Assembly: GCA_004211905.1 (NCBI GenBank)
Contig: SHBP01000003.1
Span: forward strand, 62,001-126,000
Reading direction: 5' to 3'
Length of the DNA: 64,000 bases
Source: SAR92 clade bacterium
GTDB lineage: Bacteria > Pseudomonadota > Gammaproteobacteria > Pseudomonadales > Porticoccaceae
Shown here piece by piece: positions 30,364 through 40,894 of this stretch. Position 1 is the first letter of the stretch. Every line of letters starts with the position of its first letter. A model generated the notes under the pieces. That model worked only from the letters and a program-made list of their open reading frames with translations. It was not told where the DNA came from and did no database searches. The position numbers and the translations under genes are program-made.

Positions 30364-30392
30364 ATTATAGGTAGGGTCTGCAGGTAGGTCAA
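30364..30392 (-). promoter_or_regulatory. Strong promoter for tRNA-fMet and the rimP-nusA-infB cluster
   Basis: On the minus strand: TTGACC (30387-30392), an exact 17-base spacer, then consensus TATAAT (30364-30369). The following GCACGTCC discriminator is GC-rich, as in stringently controlled stable RNA promoters. It starts about 45 bases before the tRNA. Confidence 0.85.
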
Positions 30393-30465
30393 CAAGGCAT
30401 TGTTAAACTAGATATATTTAATCGAATTAAATTTTCAACCCGATTTACCTAGCTCTCTAGCGATA

Positions 30466-31251
30466 CTATTTGCGGTGCTCAACAATTAATTCATAGGCTG
30501 CCTGAATCTCTTGGGTCTTTTCAGTGGCTAAATTAACCATATCCTCGGGCATACCCTGACCGATGAGTTTGTCAGGATGATTTTGACTAACCAATTTACG
30601 ATAAGCTCGTTTGATCTGACTGTCTGAATCTTCGGCATTTACGCCCAACGCACGATAAGCATCTGCTAATTGATTTTTTGATGGCCGGCCGGCCCCAGGA
30701 CCAGAGTGTGAGCCCCTAAATCGTGACTGAGCTTTAATCATCTCAATAAATTGCTTGAATAAAGCAGCGCTGAACCCTAAGTGGCGTGCTACCTTAGCCA
30801 AAATTTCCTGCTCGGACGGATCTAAATCACCATCAGCCATGGCCAGTGAAATTAAATAGTTAAGTAACTGCTGTTTGAGGTTGTTATACCTGCCACAAAC
30901 CCGCATAAACTCCTGCATAGCCTCATCAATCGAGAACTCAGGCTTGGCGCCACTTTTAAATAATTCAATCGCACGCTTTCGGCTCACAGAATCAAGACGC
31001 ATCTTGTCCATTAAAGCTTCCGCTTGAGCTATCTCGTCACTAGAGATGCGACCATCGGCCTTAGCGACGTGACCCAGCAAACTAAACACTGTTTGGAAAA
31101 AAGAATCTCTTGCTTGCTGCTGCTGGCCACCAGTAATAGGACCCGAGCGAGCACGATCAAACTGGTGGCCCAAGTAAATACCTAGGAGAGCTCCAAAAGG
31201 ACCTCCTGCTATCATGAACCCAAAAATTCCACCAATGATCTTGCCTGTCAT
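30466..31251 (-). CDS. djlA: DjlA-type membrane co-chaperone (TerB plus J domain)
   Basis: A 261-residue protein starting MTGKIIGGIFGFMIAGGPFG. The single glycine-rich N-terminal membrane segment is characteristic of DjlA. A TerB-like helical domain (about 48-165) follows. The C-terminal J domain (about 190-261) has HPDK in SQNHPDKL, which activates DnaK ATPase. ATG 31251 with AGGAG upstream is chosen; a longer reading frame to 31371 adds a non-homologous stretch. E. coli DjlA is 271 residues. It lies divergent to, and 151 bases from, the protease gene. Confidence 0.93.
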   Translation of the reverse strand: MTGKIIGGIFGFMIAGGPFGALLGIYLGHQFDRARSGPITGGQQQQARDSFFQTVFSLLGHVAKADGRISSDEIAQAEALMDKMRLDSVSRKRAIELFKSGAKPEFSIDEAMQEFMRVCGRYNNLKQQLLNYLISLAMADGDLDPSEQEILAKVARHLGFSAALFKQFIEMIKAQSRFRGSHSGPGAGRPSKNQLADAYRALGVNAEDSDSQIKRAYRKLVSQNHPDKLIGQGMPEDMVNLATEKTQEIQAAYELIVEHRK

Positions 31252-31402
31252 GCCTGTCTCCTCAACACCTTTGTGTATTGTAAGTCCTTGAAACTTTATT
31301 GCATCCGCTAAGAGGACAATAATTAAAAATGATGATACGGTGGTTTCCAAAATATTCACAATAAAAGACACTGATTTTTTGAAAAATCAAGAACCCCTAA
31401 GT

Positions 31403-31813
31403 ATGCATAAATTATTGAAAGACCCTATTTTTGCGTTCCTGTTAGTGGCACCACTACCTTTTTGGGTGTGGACATATGCCACTCAGGGAGTAACAGGCAT
31501 TACTGATCTATCTTTGCTGATGAGCTTAGTAGTGTTATACCCAATCATCGAAGAGATAATCTTTAGAGGGCTCATTCAGCCGTTTATGGCCAAACGCTTG
31601 AATCAGCGTTGGTCTATTTTCTCATTGGCCAATATACTCACTAGCCTGTTATTTGTTGCACTGCATCTTATAAATCACCCACCACTATGGGCCCTAGCGG
31701 TGTTTATTCCATCTCTTGTCTTTGGCTACAGCCAAGAACGGTATAACCATCTTGCCGCGCCGGTCATTTTGCACTGCTCATATAATGCCGGCTACTTTTT
31801 ATTACTTGGTTGA
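31403..31813 (+). CDS. Glutamic-type intramembrane protease, MrtJ-like (JDVT-CTERM/CPBP family)
   Basis: A 136-residue inner-membrane protein with about four to five helices. The ABI/CPBP protease motifs are intact: EEIIFRG, the histidine in LFVALHL, and HCSYNAGYF near the end. The stretch NHPPLWALAVFIPSLVFGY and the small size resemble the subfamily annotated with the JDVT-CTERM protein-sorting system (MrtJ), rather than larger CAAX proteases. No JDVT-CTERM substrate is encoded in the window. ATG 31403 is preferred; an upstream GTG at 31340 would add 21 non-homologous residues. Confidence 0.8.
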   Translation: MHKLLKDPIFAFLLVAPLPFWVWTYATQGVTGITDLSLLMSLVVLYPIIEEIIFRGLIQPFMAKRLNQRWSIFSLANILTSLLFVALHLINHPPLWALAVFIPSLVFGYSQERYNHLAAPVILHCSYNAGYFLLLG

Positions 31814-32130
31814 CGCCAACTACTTACCTATATACTTAAAGTTTTAAATAAAACTCTACGCTATGGAGCTTCCGACTGGGACTTATATAGCCTTACCTAG
31901 TCTATGAGTCATCAATCATGCTTGAATGTTTTTTAGACTCGAGGTGAATCTGATTTGACACTTCAACCAACCAACACATTTGACGGAAACGGCGATGAGA
32001 TACTCACAAAAAGGAAATTATAATAGACCAAAGAAACCAACTTGGCCAAATTAGGTGACCTAAAACACAATAAGATGGCCAAATGGCCAGCTTATGCTGT
32101 CATATACACAAAATAGATAAAAGAGTTTAA
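31814..32130. other. Gene-free stretch between the protease gene and tRNA-Leu
   Basis: 317 bases without a credible gene. The only structure seen is a small GGCC-AAAT-GGCC hairpin at about 32077-32088, followed on the minus strand by a T-rich stretch. It may be a weak terminator for the secG-tRNA-Leu transcript. No promoter, repeat or attachment site was recognised beside the tRNA. Confidence 0.5.
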
Positions 32131-32215
32131 TGGTGCGGATGGGGGGACTTGAACCCCCACAACCTAAGTTACTACCCCCTCAAGATAGCGCGTCTACCAA
32201 TTCCGCCACATCCGC
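32131..32215 (-). tRNA. leuU: tRNA-Leu (GAG)
   Basis: An 85-base class II tRNA with encoded CCA. The acceptor stem GCGGATG/CATCCGC is fully paired. The anticodon loop TTGAGGG gives GAG, and the long variable arm (TAACTTAGGTTG) is typical of leucine tRNAs. It lies just after secG, exactly as leuU does in E. coli, and is probably processed from the secG transcript. Confidence 0.97.
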
Positions 32216-32253
32216 AATTAAACTCGTACTAAGAAGATTTGTTGAATAACCTT

Positions 32254-32595
32254 TTACTGAGGAATATCTGACTCATCTGAAGCAAGTTCAGGGAGATCTG
32301 TCTCTTGCAGTGTCTCCACTGGAACTGATTCTAGCGCTGGTATGCTGAAGTCTTCGATGACGGTTTTATTCTTTGCTGTTACCGCTAAACTAACGCTGGT
32401 GACAAAAAAGATTGTCGCCAGTAGCGCTGTCATTTTACTGAAAAAGTTCCACCCGCCGCCGCTACCAAAGACAGTTTGCGATGCACCTGCGCCAAAAGAT
32501 GCTCCTGCTTCAGCGCCCTTACCTTGCTGTATTAAAATAAGGCCAATGAGTGCCACTGCGACCAAAAAGTGAAAGATTAAAATAAATTTTTCCAT
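32254..32595 (-). CDS. secG: Preprotein translocase subunit SecG
   Basis: A 113-residue inner-membrane protein with two helices (about 3-22 and 52-72) separated by the conserved IQQGKGAEAGASFGAGASQTVFGSGG-type loop. SecG assists SecYE-SecA translocation. The C-terminal acidic tail is longer than the core needs. It follows tpiA by 16 bases and precedes tRNA-Leu. Confidence 0.96.
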   Translation of the reverse strand: MEKFILIFHFLVAVALIGLILIQQGKGAEAGASFGAGASQTVFGSGGGWNFFSKMTALLATIFFVTSVSLAVTAKNKTVIEDFSIPALESVPVETLQETDLPELASDESDIPQ

Positions 32596-32611
32596 GATTT
32601 TGCGTTTACCT

Positions 32612-33352
32612 TTATGCCATTAACTGTGCAATATTTAAAAATTCTTGTGCCTTTAAAGAGGCTCCACCTACCAGGCCACCATTGATGTCTGGTTGGGCAA
32701 ATAATTCAGCAGCATTACTTGCATTAACGCTGCCACCATAAAGAAGCCGTGTATCTGCTCCTTGTGAGCCCAGTTGAGACCGAATCTCTGCATGGACACT
32801 TTGCGCTTGCTCTGGGGTCGCTACCTCACCTGTACCAATAGCCCAAACTGGCTCGTAGGCGATAACGCCTCGGCAAAGGTTTTCAATACCTACTAAGTTG
32901 ATCACTGCGGCAATTTGCTCTGTGACTACCTTTACCGTTTGCCCCTGCTGTCTCTGCTGCAGTGACTCACCAACACAGAGAACTGGGGTTAACCCCTGAG
33001 CCTGCGCGGTATTAAATTTTTCTGCTATCTCGTTGTTGCTCTCGGCAAACACTGTTCGCCTCTCTGAGTGACCAACAAGTACATAATCACAGCCAATGTC
33101 TTTGAGCATTGCTCCAGAGATCTCTCCGGTAAGTGCTCCGTCATCATGTTGAGACATATTCTGCCCACCCACATCAATGACGCTACTGGCTAGTGCAGCA
33201 ACAACCGCACTGAGATGCACTGCAGGAGGAAAAACTATCATATCTACACCACTAAAGGTGTCTTCATGGGCTGCTAATTGCTCAACTAACTCAGTTGCGC
33301 TATTGGCATTTCCATGCATTTTCCAGTTACCGGCAAGCAGTGGTTTTACCAT
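32612..33352 (-). CDS. tpiA: Triosephosphate isomerase
   Basis: A 246-residue glycolytic enzyme interconverting dihydroxyacetone phosphate and glyceraldehyde 3-phosphate. It has the N-terminal LLAGNWKMHG (catalytic lysine), catalytic histidine in YVLVGHSERR, glutamate in AYEPVWAIGTG, and the phosphate loop LYGGSVN. ATG 33352 fits the family; a TTG three codons upstream is possible. The order glmM-tpiA-secG is standard in many gammaproteobacteria. Confidence 0.97.
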   Translation of the reverse strand: MVKPLLAGNWKMHGNANSATELVEQLAAHEDTFSGVDMIVFPPAVHLSAVVAALASSVIDVGGQNMSQHDDGALTGEISGAMLKDIGCDYVLVGHSERRTVFAESNNEIAEKFNTAQAQGLTPVLCVGESLQQRQQGQTVKVVTEQIAAVINLVGIENLCRGVIAYEPVWAIGTGEVATPEQAQSVHAEIRSQLGSQGADTRLLYGGSVNASNAAELFAQPDINGGLVGGASLKAQEFLNIAQLMA

Positions 33353-33454
33353 CTCTTGCAATCCTCTCTGAGGTGCCTTGCAAAAGGGCGCAAAGCCTAC
33401 CCGACAAACACATTTTTTACAACTGGGAAAAGCGCTTTTCCCGCAGTAATACTG

Positions 33455-34798
33455 TTAACCTACTTGTTGTTCTACGATCTTGGCGATAGCCTGAACTTGC
33501 TGCTCTACTATGGCTTGGTCATCGCCTTCTACCATGACTCTGATGAGAGGCTCTGTACCCGACGGTCTTAACAGTACTCTGCCGCGGCCCGCCAATTTCT
33601 CTTCTGCCTCTGTCACAGCAGAATTGATGGCGCTGTTACCGGTTATATCAACCTTTTTAGCAAGCCGCACATTGATCATAGTTTGTGGGAACTTGCTCAT
33701 CCCTAATTTAAGTTCAGCTAGGGGTTTGCCGCTGTCAGAAATCGCCTTAATGACCTGCAGCGCTGCAACAATACCATCGCCCGTAGTATTTAAATCGCTA
33801 CAAAGCACATGGCCGGAGGCTTCACCACCGAGGTTCCAGTCGTTATCTTTCAAAGCTTCAACAACGTAGCGGTCACCGACCTTTGTTCGAAGGAAGGGAA
33901 TATTCAAGTCTTTTAAAGCTAATTCTAAGCCGAGGTTACTCATGAGAGTACCTGCAACACCGTTACAACCTTGGCCTGCCTGCAATCGGTGTTGAGCGAT
34001 AATGTAAATAAGCTCATCGCCATCGACTATTTCGCCGTTGGCATCTGAAAATAATACTCGGTCTCCATCACCATCTAAAGCAATACCAAAATCAGCGTTC
34101 TCTTCAACAACACGAGCGCAGAGTCCTTCCATGTAGGTAGATCCACATTTATCATTAATGTTAAAGCCGTTTGGCTCGGTAGCCATAGTAATAGTATGCG
34201 CACCCAACTCTTTAAACACCTTTGGAGCGGCATTGTAGGTGGCACCATTGGCACAATCTAAAACAATTTTGAAACCCGACAAGTTAAATTGGGAGGGCAA
34301 GGACCCTTTACAAAATTCAACATAGCGGCCAGTAGCATCACTGATGCGGCGCGCCTTGCCTAAGGTAAATGAGTCATTGGTAATTAGGGGTTGATCTATT
34401 AATGCTTCAATTTCTAGCTCGATTTCATCCTCAAGTTTAAAACCATCTGCTGAGAAAAATTTAATACCATTGTCACCCACAGGGTTGTGGGATGCACTAA
34501 TAACAATGCCCGCCGACGCTCTGAAGGCTCGTGTTAGATAGGCGATAGCTGGCGTAGGCATAGGGCCGAGCATGTCAACATTGACACCGGCAGCAATAAG
34601 TCCAGCCTCCAGGGCGGATTCAAACATATAGCCTGAAACCCGTGTATCTTTGCCGATAAGAACTCGCTTTTTTACTTTGGTATTGTGGGTTAAAACCTTA
34701 CCTGCCGCATAGCCCAGCTTGAGCATAAAATCTGCCGTGATGGGGTGTTGCCCTACCGTGCCACGAATACCGTCTGTACCAAAATATTTTCTGCTCAT
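33455..34798 (-). CDS. glmM: Phosphoglucosamine mutase
   Basis: A 447-residue enzyme converting glucosamine-6-phosphate to glucosamine-1-phosphate for peptidoglycan and LPS. The phosphoserine is S103 in [11 protein letters not shown]. The magnesium loop DGDGDRVLF and the C-terminal phosphate site [12 protein letters not shown] are intact. It starts three bases after the folP stop, so the two are cotranscribed. Confidence 0.97.
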   Translation of the reverse strand: MSRKYFGTDGIRGTVGQHPITADFMLKLGYAAGKVLTHNTKVKKRVLIGKDTRVSGYMFESALEAGLIAAGVNVDMLGPMPTPAIAYLTRAFRASAGIVISASHNPVGDNGIKFFSADGFKLEDEIELEIEALIDQPLITNDSFTLGKARRISDATGRYVEFCKGSLPSQFNLSGFKIVLDCANGATYNAAPKVFKELGAHTITMATEPNGFNINDKCGSTYMEGLCARVVEENADFGIALDGDGDRVLFSDANGEIVDGDELIYIIAQHRLQAGQGCNGVAGTLMSNLGLELALKDLNIPFLRTKVGDRYVVEALKDNDWNLGGEASGHVLCSDLNTTGDGIVAALQVIKAISDSGKPLAELKLGMSKFPQTMINVRLAKKVDITGNSAINSAVTEAEEKLAGRGRVLLRPSGTEPLIRVMVEGDDQAIVEQQVQAIAKIVEQQVG

Positions 34799-34801
34799 TA
34801 T

Positions 34802-35659
34802 TTAATTTTCTTCCCTAATTGTTGTTTGCCATGCATCTATGGCTTGCTTGGTCTCAAGTACATCGTGTACCCGCAGAATGGCAGCACCTCGCTGAGCGGC
34901 TAATAAGGCCATAGCAACGCTGCCGATTAAACGCTGATCTGCTCGTTCTATGCCGAGCATCTGCCCAATCATAGTCTTTCGGGATACTCCAACCAAAACT
35001 GGGTGCCCTGTCTCAACAAACTGATCAATTGCATTAAATAAAGATAGATTATGGGCTAAGGTCTTACCAAAACCAAATCCAGGATCAAGAATTATTTGTT
35101 CAGAGGCCATACCTGCTTGAGTGCAGGTTGTTGTGCGCTCTTCCAAAAAAGCTAGAACCTCTGCTACTACATCAGTGTAGCTAGGTTCAATTTGCATAGT
35201 TTTCGGTTGGTTTTGCATGTGCATTAAGCATACTGGCAGTTGGGCTTGAGCTGCGGCCTGAAGAGCACCATCCCGGCTGAGAGCTCGCACATCATTGATT
35301 AAACTTGCTCCTTTTACTGTGGCTTCAACCATCACTGCAGCGGTACTCGTGTCAACTGAAACTAGGGCCTCAAATCTCTCTACTATTGCTTCAAGTACGG
35401 GTATAACTCGGTCTAATTCTTGCTGGGTTGTTACAGGCACAGCGCCAGGTCGAGTAGACTCTCCGCCTATATCTATAATATTAGCTCCATCAGAAAGCAT
35501 TTGCTCGACGGCACTGAGCGTTTTAGTGATATCTAATCGATTAGTAGAATAAAGGTTGCCGCCATCAGAAAAAGAATCTGGTGTGACATTGAGAATACCC
35601 ATGATGGCGGGGCGTGACAGATCCAATTGTTTGCTACCGCATTGCAATATCTTAGCCAT
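34802..35659 (-). CDS. folP: Dihydropteroate synthase
   Basis: A 285-residue TIM-barrel enzyme joining p-aminobenzoate to the pterin in folate synthesis, the sulfonamide target. Motifs present: IMGILNVTPDSFSDGG, DIGGESTRPGA, DPGFGFGKT and SRK. ATG 35659 gives a family-like N-terminus; an upstream GTG (35671) would add four residues. It follows a strong terminator after ftsH, so it needs read-through or its own promoter. Confidence 0.96.
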   Translation of the reverse strand: MAKILQCGSKQLDLSRPAIMGILNVTPDSFSDGGNLYSTNRLDITKTLSAVEQMLSDGANIIDIGGESTRPGAVPVTTQQELDRVIPVLEAIVERFEALVSVDTSTAAVMVEATVKGASLINDVRALSRDGALQAAAQAQLPVCLMHMQNQPKTMQIEPSYTDVVAEVLAFLEERTTTCTQAGMASEQIILDPGFGFGKTLAHNLSLFNAIDQFVETGHPVLVGVSRKTMIGQMLGIERADQRLIGSVAMALLAAQRGAAILRVHDVLETKQAIDAWQTTIREEN

Positions 35660-35681
35660 GAATTTCACCACCCCTAAAAGT

Positions 35682-35714
35682 AAAAACCCCGAGACCGAAG
35701 GGTAGCTCAGGGTT
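35682..35714 (-). terminator. Intrinsic terminator between ftsH and folP
   Basis: A 9-bp stem (AACCCTGAG/CTCGGGGTT, one G-T pair; arms 35706-35714 and 35685-35693) followed on the minus strand by TTTTTAC. It ends ftsH transcripts 23 bases before the folP start. Confidence 0.85.
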
Positions 35715-35732
35715 CGTTACTATAAGTAACCG

Positions 35733-37652
35733 TTACAGATCCTCGACTGGCCCACCAATTGGTGACTCATCAGAGGCACTGGTTTTCTTATTGCCAGCCC
35801 CGTCTCCGCCTGAGTGCTTGTCAGAATCATCTCTGTCCCAATCACGCGGTTGGCGAACTTCGCGACGGTTCATTAGATCATCCACTTGATCTGCATCAAT
35901 AGTCTCATACTCCATTAAGGCGTCTTTCATAGCCTCAAGAATATCGCGATTCTCTTCAAGTAAGGTTGTGGCCTTAGCATAGGCATCATTGAGAATCGTT
36001 TTAACTTCCTGATCGATTTCTCTAGAGGTATCTTCGGAGTAATGAGTATTACCACCACCTGGAGCCTGAGAATCATCTTCACCATACAAGATCGGGCCCA
36101 TTTTTTCATTCAAGCCCCACTTGGTTACCATGTTGCGTGCCATTTGAGTTGCACGCTCGATATCATTGGAGGCCCCCGTGGTTACCCCGTCAAAACCTCC
36201 AATTAATTCTTCAGCAATACGGCCGCCAAACAGACTACATAATTGGCTGAAAAGCTGCGTACGGTTCATGCTGTACCGGTCTTCTTCTGGAAGATATTGA
36301 GTAACACCCAGTGCTCGCCCACGAGGAATAATAGTTACTTTGTGAACAGGGTCATGCTCTGGCACTAGCCGGCCAATGATGGCGTGGCCAGCTTCATGAT
36401 AGGCAGTATTTATTTTTTCTTTCTCAGACATCACCATGGAGCGTCTCTCGGCACCCATCATAATCTTGTCGCGAGCTTTTTCGAACTCTTCCATTGTAAC
36501 GACGCGTCGATTGCCACGAGCTGAAAACAGCGCTGCTTCGTTAACTAGGTTGGCTAAGTCTGCGCCGGAGAACCCTGGGGTTCCACGTGCCAAAACAGAT
36601 AAGTCCACAGTGTCTTCCAACGGAACCTTCCGCGCGTGTACTTTGAGAATTTGCTCACGACCGCGGATATCAGGCAAACTTACATACACTTGGCGATCAA
36701 ATCTGCCGGGGCGCAGCAATGCTTTGTCTAAAACATCGGGGCGGTTGGTAGCTGCGATGACAATCACGCCTTCGTTACCTTCAAAACCATCCATCTCTAC
36801 CAAGAGTTGGTTAAGAGTTTGTTCACGCTCATCATTACCTCCGCCATAACCACCACCACGATGGCGACCAACAGCATCAATCTCGTCTATGAAGATAATA
36901 CAAGGCGCTTGTTTTTTTGCCTGCTCGAACATATCGCGAACTCGTGAAGCACCAACACCCACAAACATCTCAACGAAATCTGAGCCAGAGATAGAAAAGA
37001 AAGGCACTTTTGCTTCACCAGAGATCGCTTTTGCTAGTAGCGTTTTACCAGTTCCCGGAGGACCGACCATCAGTACCCCTTTGGGTATGCGTCCACCAAG
37101 GCGTTGGAATTTACTCGGATCACTTAAAAACTCAACTAACTCGCTGACATCTTCTTTAGCCTCATCTACACCTGCTACGTCGGCAAAGGTAGTATTAATT
37201 TGATCACCTGTGAGCAACTTGGCTTTGCTTTTACCAAAGCTCATTGGGCCACCTTTGCCCCCCGCACCGCCCTGCATTTGACGCATGAAAAACATAAAAA
37301 TGGCGAGAATTAACAAAATCGGAAAGGCTGCAACTAACAACTTAGAAATTAAACTTGGCTCTTCTTTTTCTTTACCGATCACTCTAACGCGGTGGTTAAT
37401 TAATTCATCCATCAGCTTGGGATCTTGCATGTTGGGGCGTACTGATCTGAACTTAGTGCCATCATTGCGCTCACCAGTGATGATCAGGTCGGCAATAACC
37501 ACTTCACTAACACGATCATTTTGAACTTCGCTAATAAAGTCGGAGTAATCAATATCGTTTTTCTCTACTTCAGGTGCAAAGCTGTTGAAAACAGACATTA
37601 AAACCGCGGCCAGAACTAGCCATACAATTAAATTTTTTGCCAAATCGTTCAA
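35733..37652 (-). CDS. ftsH: ATP-dependent zinc metalloprotease FtsH
   Basis: A 639-residue membrane AAA protease. It has two membrane helices (about 8-25 and 102-123) flanking a periplasmic domain. Walker A GPPGTGKT is at 197-204; Walker B ([12 protein letters not shown]), the second region of homology and the zinc motif HEAGH follow. The C-terminus is glycine- and charge-rich. It degrades LpxC, sigma-32 and damaged membrane proteins in E. coli. The start is TTG 37652, giving [12 protein letters not shown] (E. coli MSDMAKNLILWL). It lies 13 bases after rlmE. Confidence 0.98.
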   Translation of the reverse strand: MNDLAKNLIVWLVLAAVLMSVFNSFAPEVEKNDIDYSDFISEVQNDRVSEVVIADLIITGERNDGTKFRSVRPNMQDPKLMDELINHRVRVIGKEKEEPSLISKLLVAAFPILLILAIFMFFMRQMQGGAGGKGGPMSFGKSKAKLLTGDQINTTFADVAGVDEAKEDVSELVEFLSDPSKFQRLGGRIPKGVLMVGPPGTGKTLLAKAISGEAKVPFFSISGSDFVEMFVGVGASRVRDMFEQAKKQAPCIIFIDEIDAVGRHRGGGYGGGNDEREQTLNQLLVEMDGFEGNEGVIVIAATNRPDVLDKALLRPGRFDRQVYVSLPDIRGREQILKVHARKVPLEDTVDLSVLARGTPGFSGADLANLVNEAALFSARGNRRVVTMEEFEKARDKIMMGAERRSMVMSEKEKINTAYHEAGHAIIGRLVPEHDPVHKVTIIPRGRALGVTQYLPEEDRYSMNRTQLFSQLCSLFGGRIAEELIGGFDGVTTGASNDIERATQMARNMVTKWGLNEKMGPILYGEDDSQAPGGGNTHYSEDTSREIDQEVKTILNDAYAKATTLLEENRDILEAMKDALMEYETIDADQVDDLMNRREVRQPRDWDRDDSDKHSGGDGAGNKKTSASDESPIGGPVEDL

Positions 37653-37665
37653 TTTCCTTTCCTCT

Positions 37666-38286
37666 TCAATTGGCTTTTAAGCCTTTGGCGACCAGGTAAA
37701 CTTCTCTAGATCGGGATCTTGAAGCATCTGGTTTGACAATAGATACCCCATTAAACAATGTTCTTACCTGCAGCACAAATGGGTCAAACCCTTGGCCTTG
37801 GAAAAGTTTAGCGATAAAAATACCTTTGCTCGTCAAAACTTTTTCAGCTAAATCCACCGCGAGCTCAGCAAGATACATGACGGCGGGTTGATCTACTGCT
37901 TTGTTACCACTTAAGTTGGGGGCCATATCAGAAATTACAAGGTCTACGGGCCGATTTTCAATGAGTTTTAGAAGTTCATCAAAAATATGCTCTTCAGTGA
38001 AGTCTCCCTGAATGAAATCTACGCCTGCAATAGCGTCCATGGGTAATAAGTCTAGTGCATGGACTCTGCCGGTATGACCCACAAGTCTTGCCGCCACTTG
38101 TGACCAACCACCCGGTGCTGAGCCTAAATCTACGACAGTCATTCCCGATCGGATTAATCGGTCTTTTTCTACTATTTCGAGCAATTTATAACTGGCTCGA
38201 GAACGATAGCCATCAACCTGAGATTGCTTTACGTAGGGATCCTTTACATGTTGTTTGATCCAACTGCGATTTTTAGATTTCGCCAT
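37666..38286 (-). CDS. rlmE: 23S rRNA 2'-O-methyltransferase RlmE (FtsJ)
   Basis: A 206-residue methyltransferase acting on U2552 of 23S rRNA. The SAM loop [25 protein letters not shown] (catalytic aspartate) and KLFQG (catalytic lysine) are visible. ATG 38286 gives [13 protein letters not shown], like the family; the frame opens further upstream but would overlap the divergent yhbY start. It is cotranscribed with ftsH. Confidence 0.96.
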   Translation of the reverse strand: MAKSKNRSWIKQHVKDPYVKQSQVDGYRSRASYKLLEIVEKDRLIRSGMTVVDLGSAPGGWSQVAARLVGHTGRVHALDLLPMDAIAGVDFIQGDFTEEHIFDELLKLIENRPVDLVISDMAPNLSGNKAVDQPAVMYLAELAVDLAEKVLTSKGIFIAKLFQGQGFDPFVLQVRTLFNGVSIVKPDASRSRSREVYLVAKGLKAN

Positions 38287-38333
38287 AGGTAAGTTTTCGC
38301 TAGAATGTGTGGCTACCAATTGAGTTTCCTATT

Positions 38334-38639
38334 ATGACAACTTCCGCTACAGATAAAAAACATTTGCGCCGTTTAGGGCACAATTTAAAGCCAGTGGTAA
38401 CGATTGCCACTAAAGGTCTAACTGATACCGTTAATGCAGAAATTGACCGAGCACTGAACGATCATGAGCTAATCAAAGTTAAGCTTGCTGTGGGGGATAG
38501 GGCCGCAAAAAAGAGCGTGAGCGAAGGTGTCTGCGCTACCCATGGTGCTGAGTTAATTCAGTCTATAGGGCATATGTTGCTTATTTTTCGGGCTGCAAAA
38601 AAGCCAAATCCAAAATTATCAAATTTACTACGGCAATAG
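38334..38639 (+). CDS. yhbY: YhbY/CRM-domain RNA-binding protein
   Basis: A 101-residue single CRM domain protein. The start LRRLGHNLKPVVTIATKGLT is typical of YhbY. It associates with pre-50S particles in E. coli. ATG 38334 fits the family better than the upstream frame opening at 38307. It is divergent from rlmE with only 47 bases between the start codons, as in E. coli. Confidence 0.94.
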   Translation: MTTSATDKKHLRRLGHNLKPVVTIATKGLTDTVNAEIDRALNDHELIKVKLAVGDRAAKKSVSEGVCATHGAELIQSIGHMLLIFRAAKKPNPKLSNLLRQ

Positions 38640-38708
38640 ACTGAGACAAGAAGAGTCATTCCCAGCGCTGAGTTATGACATAATCTAAGAGGAGAGAGAA
38701 ATTCCAAG

Positions 38709-39809
38709 GTGACAGACATCAGAAAAAATAGATTATTCGTTGATTATCTTGTGAAACCGGTAATGCTGGGATTATTTGTTGCAGCAGTGCTAATTGTCTT
38801 GGTTCCTGATTTTCGCCCTACAACAACCAGACCCTCTGATGATCTGATGACTTTAGAGCAAGCGAGTATCAGCTCGGATTGGGCTGGGCAAGCTTCTTAT
38901 GCACTGGCCGTATCCAGAGCTGCCCCCTCTGTTGTTAATGTCTATACCCTAAAGGGTACCAATAATGGCTCTCCTAGGACATCACTGGGCTCTGGGGTCA
39001 TTATGCAATCTGATGGCGTAATACTGACTAACCATCACGTTATTGATGACGCTGTGAAGATCTTAGTGCTGTTATATGATGGTCGTGAAGCGGCGGCCTC
39101 TGTTATTGGCACTGATCCTGAAATTGATCTCGCCGTTCTAAAAATAAATATTGAAGGCTTGACGCCTATCGCTTTGGGGGATCCTGATCAGGCTAGGATC
39201 GGTGATGTGGTGTTGGCTATTGGAAACCCCTCAGGAATTGGTCAATCTGTCACCCAAGGTATCATCAGCGCAAAGGGACGAACCACCCAGCAAGAAAATA
39301 TTTTTGAAAACTTTCTTCAAACAGATGCCGCTATTAATGCAGGAAGTTCAGGGGGAGCCTTGGTGGATGCCTATGGTAATTTACTTGGAATCAACACCGC
39401 TAAACTTGGCGCCTCCGGCATCAGTTTCGCAATCCCCGTGGACGAAGCTCAAACTGTTCTAGAAGATATTCTTCAACACGGCAGGGTTGTCAGAGGCTGG
39501 CTGGGTATGAGCGCTAATCCGGGGTTTCTAGCTGAAAATATCGCCAAGGAGCTTGGTGTTTCACAAACATTTGGAATCTCAGGCATCACTAATGGTGGCC
39601 CAGCAGATAACTCGGGCATAAGAGTTGGGGATCTCATTGTTAAAATAGATGCCGTGCCAATAACAGATCCTACGGCGAGCGTAATGCAAATTACTAATGT
39701 ATCTCCTGGGCAGCCGGTTAAGATAAGTGTTTTGAGGGAAGATAAACTAATTGAGTTTACCGTGATCGCAGGTGATCGCGGGGAAGCATTAGCTAGAGGA
39801 CTACTTTAA
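38709..39809 (+). CDS. degS: Periplasmic serine endoprotease of the DegS/AlgW type
   Basis: A 366-residue protein. One N-terminal membrane anchor (about 17-34) is followed by a trypsin-like domain with H110 (LTNHHVI), D140 ([10 protein letters not shown]) and S214 (NAGSSGGAL), then a single PDZ domain (about 275-360). One PDZ plus a membrane anchor indicates DegS/AlgW, which cuts the anti-sigma factor RseA/MucA when misfolded porins bind. The usual GNSGG reads GSSGG. The start is GTG 38709. The last nine bases overlap the end of convergent hisC. Confidence 0.92.
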   Translation: MTDIRKNRLFVDYLVKPVMLGLFVAAVLIVLVPDFRPTTTRPSDDLMTLEQASISSDWAGQASYALAVSRAAPSVVNVYTLKGTNNGSPRTSLGSGVIMQSDGVILTNHHVIDDAVKILVLLYDGREAAASVIGTDPEIDLAVLKINIEGLTPIALGDPDQARIGDVVLAIGNPSGIGQSVTQGIISAKGRTTQQENIFENFLQTDAAINAGSSGGALVDAYGNLLGINTAKLGASGISFAIPVDEAQTVLEDILQHGRVVRGWLGMSANPGFLAENIAKELGVSQTFGISGITNGGPADNSGIRVGDLIVKIDAVPITDPTASVMQITNVSPGQPVKISVLREDKLIEFTVIAGDRGEALARGLL

Positions 39810-40859
39810 GAATTCACACACAGCAGTTAATAATTGTTGATTTTGACTCTCTGTCCCTACAGTTATTCGTAAAAATGAGTTAATTCTCGGCTGCTTGAAG
39901 TGCCGCACGATGATACCCAGTCCTCTAAAGTAAGCCGCCATGGCCTCAGCTGAATGTTGAGCGTGATGCACAAAAACGAAGTTGGCCGCTGAAGGTAAAA
40001 CTGTAAAGCCTAGTTGTTTGAGATCTTTACTCAGCTCTTCGCGGTCTTTGATGATCCTGTCACACGTCTTGTTGAAATAGTCTTTATCCTCAAACGCTGC
40101 AATCCCCGCTGCAATTTGCAGATGCCCAAGAGGATAGGAGTTAAAGCTATTTTTAACCCGCTCTAGACCTTCTATCAACTCAACGGAACCCATTGCATAA
40201 CCAATTCTCATGCCCGCGAGCGATCTAGATTTTGACATAGTCTGAACGACCAGCAAATTAGGATAATGGTCAATTAGTTCAACTGCAGATTGCCCACCAA
40301 AGTCAATGTAAGCTTCATCAATGACGATAACTGAATCTCGATTAGCTTTTAGCAGTTGTTCAATTGAATCAGTTTCCAGCAATCTGCCTGTGGGCGCATT
40401 GGGGTTGGGGAAAATAATACCACCATTAGGTTGCTGATAATCAGCAACATCGATGGAGAGATCGCCGCTCAAAGGTATTACTTTGTAATCGATGCCATAT
40501 AAACCACAAAACACCGTATAAAAACTGTAGGTTATATCCGGAAATAACAGGGGTGCTGATTGTTTTAATAATCCATTAAACACATGCGCCAAAACCTCAT
40601 CTGAACCGTTGCCAACAAAAATTTGGTTGCTATCGAGACTGTAGTAATCAGCAATAACTTGCTTAAGTCCATCAGCCTTTGAAGGTGGATATAGGCGCAA
40701 ATCTTGATTCAATGCAGCTTCCATAGCTGCTATAGCCACTGGTGAGGGGCCATACGGATTCTCATTAGTGTTTAACTTTACTATATTGGTCGTGCAGGGT
40801 TGCTCCCCCGGGATATAGGGTTCAAGTTGTGTTACAAAGTCACTCCAATATTTACTCAT
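39801..40859 (-). CDS. hisC: Histidinol-phosphate aminotransferase
   Basis: A 352-residue class I/II PLP aminotransferase. The PLP lysine is in [25 protein letters not shown] and the FPNPNAPTG loop are present. It catalyses the transamination step of histidine synthesis. It is third in the murA-hisG-hisD-hisC order known from Pseudomonas relatives and overlaps the degS end by nine bases. Confidence 0.96.
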   Translation of the reverse strand: MSKYWSDFVTQLEPYIPGEQPCTTNIVKLNTNENPYGPSPVAIAAMEAALNQDLRLYPPSKADGLKQVIADYYSLDSNQIFVGNGSDEVLAHVFNGLLKQSAPLLFPDITYSFYTVFCGLYGIDYKVIPLSGDLSIDVADYQQPNGGIIFPNPNAPTGRLLETDSIEQLLKANRDSVIVIDEAYIDFGGQSAVELIDHYPNLLVVQTMSKSRSLAGMRIGYAMGSVELIEGLERVKNSFNSYPLGHLQIAAGIAAFEDKDYFNKTCDRIIKDREELSKDLKQLGFTVLPSAANFVFVHHAQHSAEAMAAYFRGLGIIVRHFKQPRINSFLRITVGTESQNQQLLTAVCEFLK

Positions 40860-40894
40860 TAAACTGCCCTTTAAGTGCTCTCAAATCAGACCTA

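Noticed and set aside
31814-32254. tRNA-Leu as an integration site for a mobile element
   Set aside because: No integrase, direct repeat of the tRNA end or foreign gene lies on either side; secG-leuU is the ancestral arrangement.
38709-39809. degS serine motif GSSGG as an inactive protease
   Set aside because: The catalytic H110, D140 and S214 are all present; only the residue before the serine differs from the usual asparagine.
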